Source: an uncultured Pseudothermotoga sp.
GTDB lineage: Bacteria > Thermotogota > Thermotogae > Thermotogales > DSM-5069
Assembly: GCA_937995655.1 (NCBI GenBank)
Contig: CALKJI010000002.1
Coordinates: 1-64,000, forward strand
Direction of reading: 5' to 3'
Length of the DNA: 64,000 bases
A program made the translations under genes and the position numbers. Position 1 is the first letter of the stretch; each line of letters starts with the position of its first letter. Below the pieces are notes generated by a model, which saw nothing but the letters and a program-made list of their open reading frames with translations, searched no databases and was not told where the DNA came from. Of this stretch, positions 45,527 to 55,225 are shown piece after piece.

Positions 45527-46159
45527 TCAAATGCTCAAAACATAGACAAATCTGTTTTGGTTCTTAATCTCTTTGCCAATCTCAAGAATATTATTACCCA
45601 AGTACTTTACATTTTCGCACAGCTTTGCAAATTCTTCAACGGGGGCTATATCAAACTTAATATGCTTGGTTTTGAAATGCATTGGAATTGCTGCATGTGG
45701 ATCAATTTGGTCTAAGACTTTCTTTGCTTCAGCTGGACCTATCGTGAAAGTTCCGCCAACAGGTAATAATAAGATATCAACAGGCTTGATTTGATCAAGC
45801 TGAATTTGATTCAAAGTGTGTCCAAGATCGCCAAGATGAACGATCTTGAAATCTTCTACTTCGAAAACAAAAACTATGTTTTGTCCCCTCTTCGTCCCAG
45901 CTTCGCAATCGTGGAAGGTCTTGATCCCGGTGATCTTCACACCCTTGAGTTGATGAACGCCCGGTTCTTTGACGAGTTCAAACTTTCCTTTTATCAGATG
46001 ATGAGCGTTATGATCGAAATGTTGATGACTTTCGGTGACAATATCAGCGGCTACATTTGGTACTTTATATCCTACAGAGCTATCAAAAGGATCGGTGAGT
46101 ATCTTTATTTGGGCTGTTTCAATAAGAAAACATGCATGACCAAACCATGTGATCTTCAT
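45527..46159 (-). CDS. UPF0173 metal-dependent hydrolase
   Basis: A 210-aa protein of the metallo-beta-lactamase fold. Metal motif: ESHQHFDHNAHHL; further His in HDCEAG, LGDLGH and PMHFKTKHI. Substrate is unknown for the family. ATG 46159 has GGGGGTG 7 nt upstream; a GTG at 46168 lies within that ribosome site. First gene of an operon with hpt, a small membrane protein and recG. Confidence 0.92.
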   Translation of the reverse strand: MKITWFGHACFLIETAQIKILTDPFDSSVGYKVPNVAADIVTESHQHFDHNAHHLIKGKFELVKEPGVHQLKGVKITGIKTFHDCEAGTKRGQNIVFVFEVEDFKIVHLGDLGHTLNQIQLDQIKPVDILLLPVGGTFTIGPAEAKKVLDQIDPHAAIPMHFKTKHIKFDIAPVEEFAKLCENVKYLGNNILEIGKEIKNQNRFVYVLSI

Positions 46160-46259
46160 CCCAAACACCCCCTTGGTTCACCATTCACTTTCAGCTCTCT
46201 AAAGATCGAGAGCCACTTGATTTTCTCCCTAATGATCTTTCTCTAACCATTTTAACAAA

Positions 46260-46268
46260 ATTATACCA
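46260..46268 (-). promoter_or_regulatory. Extended -10 promoter of the UPF0173-hpt-recG operon
   Basis: On the minus strand TGGTATAAT; transcription would begin near 46253 and leave a leader of about 90 nt with a small hairpin (GCTCTC/GAGAGC, 46195-46214). Confidence 0.6.
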
Positions 46269-46309
46269 GCAACGAGAACCGTAGTTGATGAATATCTAAC
46301 CTGAATTAG

Positions 46310-46336
46310 ATAGCAATCTAATATAACGATTGCTAT
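46310..46336. promoter_or_regulatory. CIRCE-like operator (HrcA) upstream of dnaK
   Basis: ATAGCAATC-N9-GATTGCTAT: perfect 9-bp arms with a 9-bp spacer, exactly the CIRCE layout (consensus TTAGCACTC-N9-GAGTGCTAA), with 7 of 9 bases of each arm matching. HrcA-CIRCE control of chaperones is known in Thermotogae. It lies 85 bp upstream of the dnaK -35 box, between the two divergent promoters, which is farther than usual. Confidence 0.55.
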
Positions 46337-46420
46337 ACAATTTATATGCGTAATTATTTATATATCTATAATTAAATCTGTTAGGTCATTATAGATAACA
46401 CCAAATAATCACCCAAACCC

Positions 46421-46449
46421 TTGACAAACCATCTGCTTACTCATATAAT
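46421..46449 (+). promoter_or_regulatory. Consensus promoter of the dnaK-hsp20-clp operon
   Basis: TTGACA (46421-46426), 17 bp, TATAAT (46444-46449), a perfect housekeeping promoter 30 nt before the dnaK start codon. Confidence 0.93.
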
Positions 46450-46478
46450 CATGTTGGAAACGATCAGGAGGTGAAACG

Positions 46479-48254
46479 ATGAGCGAAAGAGAATACGTTG
46501 TTGGTATCGATTTGGGTACAACAAACTCTGTCATAGCTTGGATGAAACCAGATGGTTCGATTGAAGTAATACCCAATGCAGAAGGAGGAAGATTGACACC
46601 ATCGATAGTTGCCTTTACAAAGACGGGTGAGATAATCGTTGGGGAACCCGCCAAAAGACAAATGATTCTTAATTCCGAAAGAACCGTCAAATCTATAAAA
46701 AGAAAGATGGGCAGTGATTACAAAGTAAAGATCGATGACAAACAGTACACACCACAGCAGATCAGTGCCTATATCTTGCAGAAGATGAAAAAAGATGCAG
46801 AACAGTACCTGAACGGGAAGATTAAAAAAGCCGTGATCACATGTCCGGCATACTTCAACGATGCGCAGAGACAGGCTACCAAGGAAGCTGGACAAATAGC
46901 AGGATTCGACGTACTCAGAATTATAAACGAACCCACAGCTGCCGCACTGGCATACGGACTAGACAAGAAAAAAGAAGAAAAGGTTCTCGTTTACGATCTT
47001 GGTGGTGGAACCTTTGATGTCTCCATACTCGAAATAGGAGAAGGTGTGATACAAGTTGTAGCGACATCTGGGAACAATCACCTTGGTGGAGACGATTTCG
47101 ATCAGAGAATAGTCGACTGGATGGCAGAAGAATTCAAAAAACAGCACGGTGTCGATTTAAGACAAGATAGACAGGCACTGCAACGATTGAGAGATGCAGC
47201 AGAAAAAGCAAAAATCGAACTATCAAGTAAACTTGAAACCGACATAAGTCTTCCATACATAACAGCAACAGCTTCTGGACCATTGCACCTTGAAATGAGG
47301 TTGACAAGGTCTTTGTATGAATCTTTGGTGAAAGACTTGTTCGATATGACAAAAGGACCTGTTGAAAAGGCACTCAGCGACGCAAAACTGTCCCCAAGAG
47401 ACATAGATGAAATAATACTGGTCGGCGGCATGACACGTTCTCCAATGGTGCACAAGATTATATACGATATCTTCGGCAAAGAACCAAACAAGAGTGTAAA
47501 TCCTGATGAAGCAGTAGCAATAGGTGCTGCAATTCAAGCAGCAATCCTCGGTGGAGAAGCAAAGGAGAAAGATATCGTTCTGGTAGATGTCACACCGCTC
47601 ACACTTGGAATAGAAGTAAAAGGTGGATTGATGGAACCAATCATACCAAGGAACACGACGATACCTGTCAAGAAGAGCAAGGTCTTTACAACGGCCGAAG
47701 ATTATCAAACAGAGGTTGAAATACGAGTCTATCAAGGTGAAAGAACTATGGCGAGAGACAACATATTCCTTGGAAGCTTTAGATTGGTAGATATACCACC
47801 AGCACCAAGAGGTGTGCCTCAAATAGAAGTAACCTTCGACATAGATAGTGATGGAATAGTACACGTTTCTGCAAAGGACCTTGCGTCTAACAAAGAACAA
47901 TCAATGGTGGTGACAGGTAGACATAAACTCAGAGAAGAAGATATAAAGAAAATGATGGAAGAAGCTCAGAAATATGAAGAACAAGATAGAAGAAAACGGG
48001 AAGAAGTTGAACTCAAGAATAGAGCAGACGACCTTGCGTACAGTGTGAATAAGTCTTTGAAAGAGCATGGAGATAAACTACCGAGTGATCTAAAATCAAG
48101 ACTTGAACAACTGGTCAACGATTTGAGAGACGCAATAAACAAAGATGACATAGCAAAAGTGAAATTACTCTTCGACGATCTACAAAGAGAAAGCATGAAA
48201 ATAGGCCAGTATCTTTATGAAAATGTTAAACGAGAGCAATCAAGTTCACAATAA
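46479..48254 (+). CDS. dnaK: Chaperone DnaK (Hsp70)
   Basis: A 591-aa ATP-driven chaperone. ATPase domain: [62 protein letters not shown] and [10 protein letters not shown]. Substrate domain: [16 protein letters not shown] and the linker before it; the helical lid ends in a short Ser/Gln tail. AGGAGGTGA precedes the ATG. It heads a chaperone cluster with hsp20 (24 nt) and a Clp ATPase, as in Thermotoga maritima where dnaK is followed by hsp20. No grpE or dnaJ in the window. Confidence 0.97.
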   Translation: MSEREYVVGIDLGTTNSVIAWMKPDGSIEVIPNAEGGRLTPSIVAFTKTGEIIVGEPAKRQMILNSERTVKSIKRKMGSDYKVKIDDKQYTPQQISAYILQKMKKDAEQYLNGKIKKAVITCPAYFNDAQRQATKEAGQIAGFDVLRIINEPTAAALAYGLDKKKEEKVLVYDLGGGTFDVSILEIGEGVIQVVATSGNNHLGGDDFDQRIVDWMAEEFKKQHGVDLRQDRQALQRLRDAAEKAKIELSSKLETDISLPYITATASGPLHLEMRLTRSLYESLVKDLFDMTKGPVEKALSDAKLSPRDIDEIILVGGMTRSPMVHKIIYDIFGKEPNKSVNPDEAVAIGAAIQAAILGGEAKEKDIVLVDVTPLTLGIEVKGGLMEPIIPRNTTIPVKKSKVFTTAEDYQTEVEIRVYQGERTMARDNIFLGSFRLVDIPPAPRGVPQIEVTFDIDSDGIVHVSAKDLASNKEQSMVVTGRHKLREEDIKKMMEEAQKYEEQDRRKREEVELKNRADDLAYSVNKSLKEHGDKLPSDLKSRLEQLVNDLRDAINKDDIAKVKLLFDDLQRESMKIGQYLYENVKREQSSSQ

Positions 48255-48278
48255 AAAATTCTGGAAGGAGGGATCTTC

Positions 48279-48722
48279 ATGTTGTTGGAAAGGCGTGAGG
48301 ACTTCATGAAACCGTTCAGAGAACTTCAACGTGAGATCGACAGAATCTTCGAAGATTTCTTCACTCCAGTGACTCGCAGAAGTACAGTTTATTCATATCT
48401 ACCAGACATTGACGTTTATGAAACGGACGATTCAGTTGTAATTGAAGTAGAAGTCCCTGGAATGGACAAGAAAGACTTTGAGGTGAAGGTAGAAGACGGT
48501 ATCCTAAGAATCACTGGTGAAAAGAAGTTAGAACGCGAGAAAGAGAACAGGAATTACAAAGTCGTAGAAAGATGCTACGGTAAGTTCGAAAGAACGTTGG
48601 CGCTGCCCGACTATGTTGATCCAGAAAAGATCAAAGCAAAGTATGAAAACGGTGTCTTGACAATCTCTTTACCCAAACGTGAGCAGAAAAAAGCCAAAGT
48701 TGTGGATGTAAAGATTGAATAA
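48279..48722 (+). CDS. hsp20: Small heat-shock protein (Hsp20/alpha-crystallin)
   Basis: A 147-aa holdase. An N-terminal arm (FRELQREIDRIFEDFFTP) is followed by the alpha-crystallin domain (about 45-135: DIDVYETDDSVVIEVEVPGM, GDILRITGEKK-type strand, FERTLALPDYVDPEKIKAKY, ENGVLTISLPK) and a short tail with KVVDVKIE. Likely start is ATG 48279 with GGAGGG 8 nt before it. It should hold unfolded proteins for DnaK and the Clp ATPase encoded next to it. Confidence 0.96.
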   Translation: MLLERREDFMKPFRELQREIDRIFEDFFTPVTRRSTVYSYLPDIDVYETDDSVVIEVEVPGMDKKDFEVKVEDGILRITGEKKLEREKENRNYKVVERCYGKFERTLALPDYVDPEKIKAKYENGVLTISLPKREQKKAKVVDVKIE

Positions 48723-48728
48723 GAAAGT

Positions 48729-48748
48729 GGGGCGGGCAACCGCCCCAT
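48729..48748 (+). terminator. Hairpin between hsp20 and the Clp gene
   Basis: TGGGGCGG, GCAA tetraloop, CCGCCCCA: a perfect 8-bp GC-rich stem with only TTAATTT after it, 19 nt before the clp start. Likely a partial terminator or RNA-stability element that makes dnaK-hsp20 more abundant than clp. Confidence 0.6.
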
Positions 48749-48767
48749 TAATTTAGGAGGTGTTACA

Positions 48768-50993
48768 ATGCTTGATTTCAAAGATTACACAGAGAGCGCA
48801 CAAAGAGTTTTAACTTCTGTACAAGACATACTCAATAGGTTCTCACAAAATCAGATGTCTTCAGAACATATTTTGCTTGCCATCCTTGAGGATGACAATA
48901 ATGCTGCCGTAGATATTTTGAGAAAGATCGGTGTGAACATAGATGCTTTGAAAGATGAGACCTCTTCCTTCGTAAGTAGATATGGGATGAGGTCTGCAGC
49001 TCCATCTCAGCCGGGTGCTGTTGCACAAATTTACATCACACCAGACGCAAGATATGTGCTAGAAGAAGCAAAAAAAGAAGCAAGGCGAATGGGGGATGAA
49101 AAAGTCGGGACAGACCACTTGCTCTTAGGAATGATATTGGTTCCTAATTCAATGACTTACAGACTCTTATCAAGACAAGGAGTGACACCAGACAAAGTCT
49201 ATGAAGCTATAAGAGAGGTTCGTACCAGTGGCAAGACAGCAGAAGACGAAAACGTTGACGTTTTATTCAAATTCACAGAAGATTTGACAAGAATGGCAAA
49301 AGATGGAAAACTGTTGCCTGTTATAGGTCGTGAAAAAGAAATTTCAAGAACGATCCAAATATTGGGCAGAAAATTCAAGAACAATCCTGTCTTGATAGGT
49401 GATCCTGGTGTTGGGAAAACGGCCATAGTTGAAGGGTTGGCTCAAAAGATAGTGAAAGGTGATATACCAAATTTTCTAAAAAACAAAAAGATTCTGAAAC
49501 TGGACATGGGAAGAATTATCGCTGGTACAAAATTCAGAGGCGAGTTCGAAGAAAGGATGAAAAAACTCATCGACGCTCTCAGAAAGAATACAGGTCAATA
49601 CATACTGTTCATAGATGAACTTCACACCGTAGTGGGTGCGGGTGCGGCAGAAGGTGCAGTCGATGCAGCAAATCTACTGAAACCTGAGCTTGCCCGTGGT
49701 GAGATGCAAGTTATCGGTGCAACAACTGTAAATGAATACAGAAAATATGTTGAAAAAGACAAAGCTCTTGCTCGAAGATTTCAGCCAATCCTTGTAGACG
49801 AACCATCCGTAGAGGATACAATTGAGATACTACGGGGAATCAAAAAAGAATTTGAGAAACACCATGAAGTTACTATATCAGACGACGCTTTGATTGCGGC
49901 AGCCCGCCTGAGCGCAAGGTATATCACAGATAGATTCCTACCAGACAAGGCGATAGACCTAATCGATGAAGCAGCATCTGCGATCAGACTTCAAAACAGC
50001 GAAAAGGTCGTAGATGAAAATGAGATTGCCAAGGTGATCGAATTGTGGACGGGCATTCCTGTATCAAGAATGCTTGAATCAGAGAGAGAAAAACTTATGA
50101 ATCTTGAGCAGTTGCTACATAAAAGAATTATCGATCAAGACGATGCTGTGAGAGTAGTAGCGCAGACCATCAGAAAGGCAAGAGCCGGGCTAAAGGATCC
50201 AAAAAGGCCCAACGGTGTCTTTCTGTTCCTTGGTCCTACCGGTGTCGGTAAAACGGAACTTGCAAAAGCCCTTGCTGAAGTCTTGTTTGGAAGCGAAAAT
50301 GCTTTGATAAGAATTGATATGAGCGAGTACACAGAGAAGCACACCGTAAGTAGATTGATCGGTGCTCCTCCAGGGTACGTTGGTTATGAAGAAGGAGGAC
50401 AGCTCACAGAACAGGTAAGGAGAAAACCGTACAGCGTGGTCTTACTAGATGAGATTGAAAAGGCACATCAAGAAGTTTTCAATCTCTTACTTCAAGTCTT
50501 CGATGATGGAAGACTGACAGATGGTAAAGGGAATACCATTGATTTCAAGAACACGATCATCATCATGACAAGCAACATTGCAAGCGAGCATATATTGGAT
50601 GCACTTGAAGAAGGGAACATTGATTTGACTAATCTAATCGAAGATGAGATGAGAAAATATTTCAAGCCAGAGTTCATAAACAGAATCGATGCTGCCATAA
50701 TCTTCAAGCCTTTAACGATCGAGCACATGAAACAGATAGTGGAACTGCAACTTGAAAAAATCTCTCAACGCATCAAAGAACAAAAACGGCAGATCGAGTT
50801 TACAGATCAGGCAAAGGAGTACTTGGCAAAGCGTGGTTATATACCAGCTCTTGGTGCACGACCTTTGAAGAGAGTCATCGAAAGCGAAATTGAAGCAATT
50901 CTGGCAGAAAAGATTATCTCAGGTGAATTCAAAGAAGGGTCGAAGATAATCGTGGACGCAGATGAATATGGAATAATTTTATCAGAGGGGTAG
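48768..50993 (+). CDS. Clp/Hsp100 ATPase without middle domain
   Basis: A 741-aa two-ring AAA+ unfoldase. Order: Clp N domain (1 to about 150, two repeats), D1 with Walker [16 protein letters not shown] and Walker [12 protein letters not shown]2 with [15 protein letters not shown] and [11 protein letters not shown], then the C-terminal lid ([14 protein letters not shown]). Between D1 and D2 only about ten residues stand where ClpB has its roughly 120-residue coiled-coil M domain ([20 protein letters not shown]). In D2 the segment after [11 protein letters not shown] lacks the [LIV]G[FL] loop used by ClpA/ClpC to bind ClpP. So it is neither a normal ClpB nor a normal ClpC. AGGAGGTG precedes the ATG. 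Its place next to dnaK and hsp20 points to protein disaggregation. Confidence 0.9.
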   Translation: MLDFKDYTESAQRVLTSVQDILNRFSQNQMSSEHILLAILEDDNNAAVDILRKIGVNIDALKDETSSFVSRYGMRSAAPSQPGAVAQIYITPDARYVLEEAKKEARRMGDEKVGTDHLLLGMILVPNSMTYRLLSRQGVTPDKVYEAIREVRTSGKTAEDENVDVLFKFTEDLTRMAKDGKLLPVIGREKEISRTIQILGRKFKNNPVLIGDPGVGKTAIVEGLAQKIVKGDIPNFLKNKKILKLDMGRIIAGTKFRGEFEERMKKLIDALRKNTGQYILFIDELHTVVGAGAAEGAVDAANLLKPELARGEMQVIGATTVNEYRKYVEKDKALARRFQPILVDEPSVEDTIEILRGIKKEFEKHHEVTISDDALIAAARLSARYITDRFLPDKAIDLIDEAASAIRLQNSEKVVDENEIAKVIELWTGIPVSRMLESEREKLMNLEQLLHKRIIDQDDAVRVVAQTIRKARAGLKDPKRPNGVFLFLGPTGVGKTELAKALAEVLFGSENALIRIDMSEYTEKHTVSRLIGAPPGYVGYEEGGQLTEQVRRKPYSVVLLDEIEKAHQEVFNLLLQVFDDGRLTDGKGNTIDFKNTIIIMTSNIASEHILDALEEGNIDLTNLIEDEMRKYFKPEFINRIDAAIIFKPLTIEHMKQIVELQLEKISQRIKEQKRQIEFTDQAKEYLAKRGYIPALGARPLKRVIESEIEAILAEKIISGEFKEGSKIIVDADEYGIILSEG

Positions 50994-51004
50994 TGATACC
51001 CCTC
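50985..51004. terminator. Bidirectional terminator between clp and lacI
   Basis: GAGGGGTA, GTGA, TACCCCTC: perfect 8-bp stem that contains the stop codons of both convergent genes. Confidence 0.7.
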
Positions 51005-52007
51005 ATATCTTTGCCACCGATTCACGCTCTATGAAGTGCGCTTTCAGGATTGTTTTACTGTTTTTCCCATTGTGCATGATTTTATCTAAAAGCAGTGTTG
51101 CAGCAACCAATCCCATCTGTTCCGGTTCCTGTGCAACACAGGTTATGGGTGGATCAAAGATTTGATTCCAGTATGAATCGTCAAAACATACCACCGATAT
51201 ATCATCAGGTACCTTCAATCTCAAATCTTTCATTGCCTTCATAACACCAAGCATCATCAAATTGTTTTGCACAAGCAACGCTGTAGGTCTTTCTTCGAAA
51301 GAGAACAACCTCCTTGCAGCTTCGTAAGCACCTTCTTGGCCGGACTTACCATCTAAGATCCATCCATCTTTTATTGTAATTCCAAGTTCTTTACAGACTT
51401 TCAAGGTGCCGTTGAGTCTCACTCGACCGGTGAAAGATCTTGATCTGAGCGTTATGACACCTAAGCTTTCATGCCCGTTTTTATGGAGATACTCGACGAG
51501 TTCTCTGATACCAGCCTCATTGTCTGTTATGACATAACTTGTCTCGATATCTGGTACTATACGATCGAAGAAGACTAACGGGATCCCATTTTCCAGAACT
51601 CTTGTGTAAAAGACCTTGTTACCGCCAGAATCCACAGGTGCAGCAAGAATGCCTTCAACTCTTTGCCTCAGCAATGTCTTTAGATTTTCTTCTTCATGTT
51701 CAGGATCTTCATCTGTTGAACACAAGAGTAAATGATAACCCACTGGACGAAAGACTTTTTCCATACCCCTCACAATTTGCGCAAAAAATGGGTTTGCGAT
51801 ATCTGGTATCAGTACACCTATGATTTTAGTCTTGCCCTTTTTTAAACCAGTAGCGGTCATGTCAGGAGAGTAACCCATTTGATCGGCTATTTGAGTTATT
51901 TTTCCCCTAAGTTCATCACTCACTCCAGGCTTTCCATTCAAAGCTCTCGATACTGTGGAAACATTAACACCTACAGCCTTTGCAATATCTTTGATTGTAA
52001 CCTTCAA
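51003..52007 (-). CDS. LacI-family transcriptional regulator
   Basis: A 334-aa repressor: N-terminal helix-turn-helix (IKDIAKAVGVNVSTVSRAL, then hinge NGKPGVSDELRGKI) and a periplasmic-binding-protein-like ligand domain (IIGVLIPDIANPFFAQIVRG to the end). The start is TTG 52007 with GAGGTGTGA upstream. It is divergent from the isomerase-TRAP-lyase operon, which carries a palindrome just after its promoter, so it is most likely the local repressor, released by the transported sugar acid or a product of it. Confidence 0.93.
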   Translation of the reverse strand: MKVTIKDIAKAVGVNVSTVSRALNGKPGVSDELRGKITQIADQMGYSPDMTATGLKKGKTKIIGVLIPDIANPFFAQIVRGMEKVFRPVGYHLLLCSTDEDPEHEEENLKTLLRQRVEGILAAPVDSGGNKVFYTRVLENGIPLVFFDRIVPDIETSYVITDNEAGIRELVEYLHKNGHESLGVITLRSRSFTGRVRLNGTLKVCKELGITIKDGWILDGKSGQEGAYEAARRLFSFEERPTALLVQNNLMMLGVMKAMKDLRLKVPDDISVVCFDDSYWNQIFDPPITCVAQEPEQMGLVAATLLLDKIMHNGKNSKTILKAHFIERESVAKI

Positions 52008-52057
52008 ATATCACACCTCTTTTACGCAAACTTTCAAAAATTCCATTGCCTAACTCT

Positions 52058-52085
52058 ATTCTACAATATCTTTGAAGTCAATCAA
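52058..52085 (-). promoter_or_regulatory. Candidate promoter of lacI-type gene
   Basis: TTGATT, 16 bp, TAGAAT on the minus strand, about 50 nt before the TTG start. The half-site GTTTGCG near 52021-52030 resembles one arm of the operator at 52211-52232 and may allow self-repression. Confidence 0.5.
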
Positions 52086-52171
52086 TCTTTCAATTTGTGC
52101 GATTTGACCAATCTAGAACGAATAACTTTGCAAATCTCGCCTTTCCTCAATCTTGCGTTGTTTTTCTTTGA

Positions 52172-52200
52172 TTGACTTTTTGTTTTATTAGAGATATTCT
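52172..52200 (+). promoter_or_regulatory. Promoter of the isomerase-TRAP-lyase operon
   Basis: TTGACT (52172-52177), 17 bp, TATTCT (52195-52200). Transcription should begin near 52207. Confidence 0.65.
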
Positions 52201-52210
52201 TTCATTGGGG

Positions 52211-52232
52211 TTTCGCAAACGAATGCGTTTCA
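52211..52232. promoter_or_regulatory. Probable LacI-type operator
   Basis: AAACG-AATG-CGTTT (52217-52230), an even palindrome within TTTCGCAAACGAATGCGTTT, placed at about +4 to +26 relative to the predicted start of transcription. That position suits a repressor blocking RNA polymerase. Confidence 0.55.
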
Positions 52233-52255
52233 CGTTATAGAAAGGAGTGTTAAGA

Positions 52256-53671
52256 TTGAAAAGAAAGGTTGGCATTCTGACCTTTTCAGATGGTAGAGAA
52301 TATGTTCACAAAGAACTGATAGAGGTCAACAAGAAATTTGAAGACGACCTTGCAAAAGCACTCGAATCAACAGGGGAAATAGAAGTCATAAGGGCAAATC
52401 AAATCGTTCACAAACCTTCGATAGCTAAGCAACAAGCCCTTTTACTGAGAGACAAGGGCGCTCAGATGACGATCTTTAACTACGCTGTCTGGGCCTTCCC
52501 CCATTTTAGTGTGATCGCAAGTAAGTTTGCACCATCACCATTTTTGTTGTTTGGGAATATAAACCCTAAATATCCAGGCATGGTGGGAATGCTTGCAGCA
52601 GCCGGTGCACTGGATCAAGACGGTACACAAACCTACAGAGTTTGGGGTGACATAAAACAAAAACAAGTTCTCAAAAAGGTTCTTGCCTTTGTCCGGGCTG
52701 CTACTGCAAAAAATATGCTCAAAGGTCAAAGATATGGTCTTTTCGGTGGAAGATCGATGGGTATGTACACCGCGGTACCAAACGTGGATCTTTGGAATAA
52801 ACTCTTTGGCATAGATATAGAACACATAGATCAACTGGAAATCATTGAAGAAAGCAAAAAGGTTTCAGATCAACAGGCAAGACGTGCGCGAGAATGGCTT
52901 GAAAAACTCACCAAGAAGATTCACTATGATGGAAAGCAACTCACTGAAGAAAAATTAGAGCTACAGATCAAAAGCTATTACGCGGTAAAAAAAATGTGTG
53001 AAGATTTAGAGTTAGATTTCACGGGTATAAAAGCCCAACCAGAACTGACAGAACACTTCGTGACCATGGACTTGACAGAAGCCTTCATGAATGACCCCTA
53101 TGACTGGGATGGAGCTAAAGAACCAATTGTTTGTGCAACAGAGGCAGATTCAGATGGAGCTTTGACGATGCAGATATTTAAACTGATTTCAAACCAACCA
53201 GTTCTGTTCGCAGATGTGAGGCATTATGATGCTGAAAACGATTTCTTCGACCTGTGCAACTCTGGAGAACATGCCACCTTCTTTGCTGCAAGATCGTACG
53301 ATCCAGCAGTAAACTTAGCGAAGGTAGAACTCTATCCAGAAAGTTTCTATTTTCCAGCAGGCGGTGCTTCTGTAAGACATATCGCAGCACCCGGTGAGGT
53401 TACTTTAGGAAGACTAACACGAAAAAGTGGTGAATACGTCATGACAGTCATCAAGGGAGAATTTCTCGATTTTGGTGAAGAAAAGAACGAGGAAAGAGCA
53501 AAAAACACGCAAATCGAATGGCCCCACGCTTTTGCCAAACTCAAAATCTCGGCAGACGAATTTTTGGCAACTTATGGTTCTAACCATATCCACGGAGTCT
53601 ATGGAGACTATGTCGAAGAGATCAAACATTTTTGTAACTTGTTAGGAATAAAGTTCGTATCACATGTTTAA
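52256..53671 (+). CDS. L-fucose/L-arabinose isomerase-family protein
   Basis: A 471-aa protein of the FucI/AraA fold, which interconverts aldoses and ketoses with a metal. Family features: VGILTFSDGREYVHKEL start, VIASKFAPSPFLLFGNINP, GRSMGMYTAVPNVDLW, and probable metal ligands in CATEADSDGALTMQIF (Glu) and FFDLCNSGEHATFF. The substrate is unclear: the family includes enzymes for fucose, arabinose and less known sugars. Start TTG 52256 with AAAGGAG 8 nt upstream; the GTG at 52247 overlaps the ribosome site. First gene of the LacI-linked operon. Confidence 0.85.
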   Translation: MKRKVGILTFSDGREYVHKELIEVNKKFEDDLAKALESTGEIEVIRANQIVHKPSIAKQQALLLRDKGAQMTIFNYAVWAFPHFSVIASKFAPSPFLLFGNINPKYPGMVGMLAAAGALDQDGTQTYRVWGDIKQKQVLKKVLAFVRAATAKNMLKGQRYGLFGGRSMGMYTAVPNVDLWNKLFGIDIEHIDQLEIIEESKKVSDQQARRAREWLEKLTKKIHYDGKQLTEEKLELQIKSYYAVKKMCEDLELDFTGIKAQPELTEHFVTMDLTEAFMNDPYDWDGAKEPIVCATEADSDGALTMQIFKLISNQPVLFADVRHYDAENDFFDLCNSGEHATFFAARSYDPAVNLAKVELYPESFYFPAGGASVRHIAAPGEVTLGRLTRKSGEYVMTVIKGEFLDFGEEKNEERAKNTQIEWPHAFAKLKISADEFLATYGSNHIHGVYGDYVEEIKHFCNLLGIKFVSHV

Positions 53672-53691
53672 ACTGAAGGGGAGGGATTTGT

Positions 53692-54681
53692 GTGAGAAAG
53701 TTCCTGGTTGTTTTCTTAGCGATCCTTATTTTGCAATTTGCTCTTGCCGCACCAAAATACGTCCTTAGGTTCAACACCGTCGCAGCACCAACACAACCAC
53801 AAGTGCTCGCAATGCAAAAATTTGCTGAGATTGTGAATGAGTTGAGCAACGGAGATATCAAGGTGGAAGTTTATCATTCCGGACAGTTAGGTGATCAGAA
53901 GACAGGTTTACTTGCCGTCATGAGAGGCGACATCGAAATGGCCGGAGATGGTTCTCCGTCATGGTTTGCAGATCTGGGTGCAATGCCTGAGTTCGGAGTT
54001 TTTGAAGCGGCATACGTCTTTAAGGACCTTGATCATCTGTACAGAGTAATGAGCAGCAAGATGGTGCAGGACTTGTTTGATAAATTAGCTGCAAAAACGG
54101 GGCTCAGAGTGTTAGATGTATGGTATCTTGGAACACGTCAACTGAATTTGGTTGAGAAAGTTGGTCCAGTGAAGAAGCCAGAGCAACTAAAAGGTGTGAA
54201 GTTGAGAATGCCAAACAACAAAACTTTCCTCGATATGGGTAGAGCATTGGGAGCCAATCCAACACCAATGGCCTTTGGTGAAGTTTACCTTGCTTTGAAG
54301 ACCGGAGCAATCGACGGCCAAGACAATCCATTACCAACAAACCTTTCAGCGAAATTTGTTGAGGTCACAAAATACATAGTCCTTACAGACCACCAGATCG
54401 GTATGATTTGTCCAGTGATCAACGAAAAGCTCTGGAAAAGCTTACCGGAGGAATACAGAGTTTATATCAAGAAAGCTATGGAGGTTGCTAGAGCATTCAT
54501 GAACTATACTGTTCTAGAGCAGGAAGCAAAACTTTTGAAACAATTTGCCCAAGAGTACAAGATGGAAATAGTTGTTCCAGACAAGGAAGCATTCATGAAA
54601 AATGCAAAGGAATTTTACAGTCAACCTGAATTTGATAAACTCTGGGGCGAAAAAATGTACGAAAAGATTCAAGGAATGTAA
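53692..54681 (+). CDS. dctP: TRAP transporter substrate-binding protein
   Basis: A 329-aa DctP-family protein with signal peptide (MRKFLVVFLAILILQFALA, cleavage near ALAAP). The family hallmark carboxylate-binding Arg is in GVKLRMPNNKTFLDMG, and FGEVYLALKTGAIDGQDNPL is the conserved helix. It binds an organic acid, probably a sugar acid or an acidic sugar, given the lyases in the operon. GTG start at 53692 with GGGGAGGG upstream. Confidence 0.95.
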   Translation: MRKFLVVFLAILILQFALAAPKYVLRFNTVAAPTQPQVLAMQKFAEIVNELSNGDIKVEVYHSGQLGDQKTGLLAVMRGDIEMAGDGSPSWFADLGAMPEFGVFEAAYVFKDLDHLYRVMSSKMVQDLFDKLAAKTGLRVLDVWYLGTRQLNLVEKVGPVKKPEQLKGVKLRMPNNKTFLDMGRALGANPTPMAFGEVYLALKTGAIDGQDNPLPTNLSAKFVEVTKYIVLTDHQIGMICPVINEKLWKSLPEEYRVYIKKAMEVARAFMNYTVLEQEAKLLKQFAQEYKMEIVVPDKEAFMKNAKEFYSQPEFDKLWGEKMYEKIQGM

Positions 54682-54687
54682 TATCCT

Positions 54688-54708
54688 CCGCCAGGCACTG
54701 CCTGGCGG
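54688..54708 (+). promoter_or_regulatory. Intercistronic hairpin after dctP
   Basis: CCGCCAGGC-ACT-GCCTGGCGG, a perfect 9-bp GC stem just after the dctP stop with no T run. Such hairpins often protect the upstream message so that the binding protein is made in excess over the membrane subunits. Confidence 0.65.
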
Positions 54709-54725
54709 CTTTCAAGAGGTGTACC

Positions 54726-55223
54726 ATGAAGCGCGCTCTGAAAATAATCTCTGACGTAATTCAGGTTCATGTTCCGGCTATCAGTATACTCATCTTATTT
54801 TTGAGTATGTTCTTACAGGTTATCTTAAGATACGGCTTCAAGCATCCATCGCCGGAACTGTTTGAGATATCCTCTTACACCTTTGTGTGGACAGTTCTAC
54901 TCGGCGCAGCATTAGCAAACAGGTTCAGAAATCACATCAGATTTGATGTCATCTATAGCAAGTTATCGAAGAAGATTCAGCTCCTTACAGATATCGTTTT
55001 TGATGGTCTGTTCAGCTTTCTTTTATTGATTTCTCTTTCACCGGTTATCAGGCAAGCCCTTTGGTATCGAATAATAAAATCTGAGGTGCTCGGTATTCCA
55101 TGGACATTCCTCGTTATTTGTCTCCCATTGATGATGGTTCTAATCATCATCCAGAATATTGTCTCCATTTACAAAAATATAAGTGTACTTCTCAAGAAAA
55201 CCACCAAGGTCGCGGAGGAATAA
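54726..55223 (+). CDS. dctQ: TRAP transporter small membrane subunit
   Basis: A 165-aa protein with four membrane helices and the DctQ family core (FEISSYTFVWTVLLGAALANRFRNHIRFDVI). It joins DctM to form the sodium-driven TRAP channel. AGAGGTG precedes ATG 54726; dctM begins 2 nt after its stop. Confidence 0.93.
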   Translation: MKRALKIISDVIQVHVPAISILILFLSMFLQVILRYGFKHPSPELFEISSYTFVWTVLLGAALANRFRNHIRFDVIYSKLSKKIQLLTDIVFDGLFSFLLLISLSPVIRQALWYRIIKSEVLGIPWTFLVICLPLMMVLIIIQNIVSIYKNISVLLKKTTKVAEE

Positions 55224-55225
55224 AG

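Noticed and set aside
47223-47900. Long minus-strand frame (225 codons) over dnaK, and others at 46464-46895 and 47102-47491
   Set aside because: They mirror the highly biased coding strand of dnaK, are rich in Cys, Tyr and Trp, have no ribosome site, and dnaK is certain.
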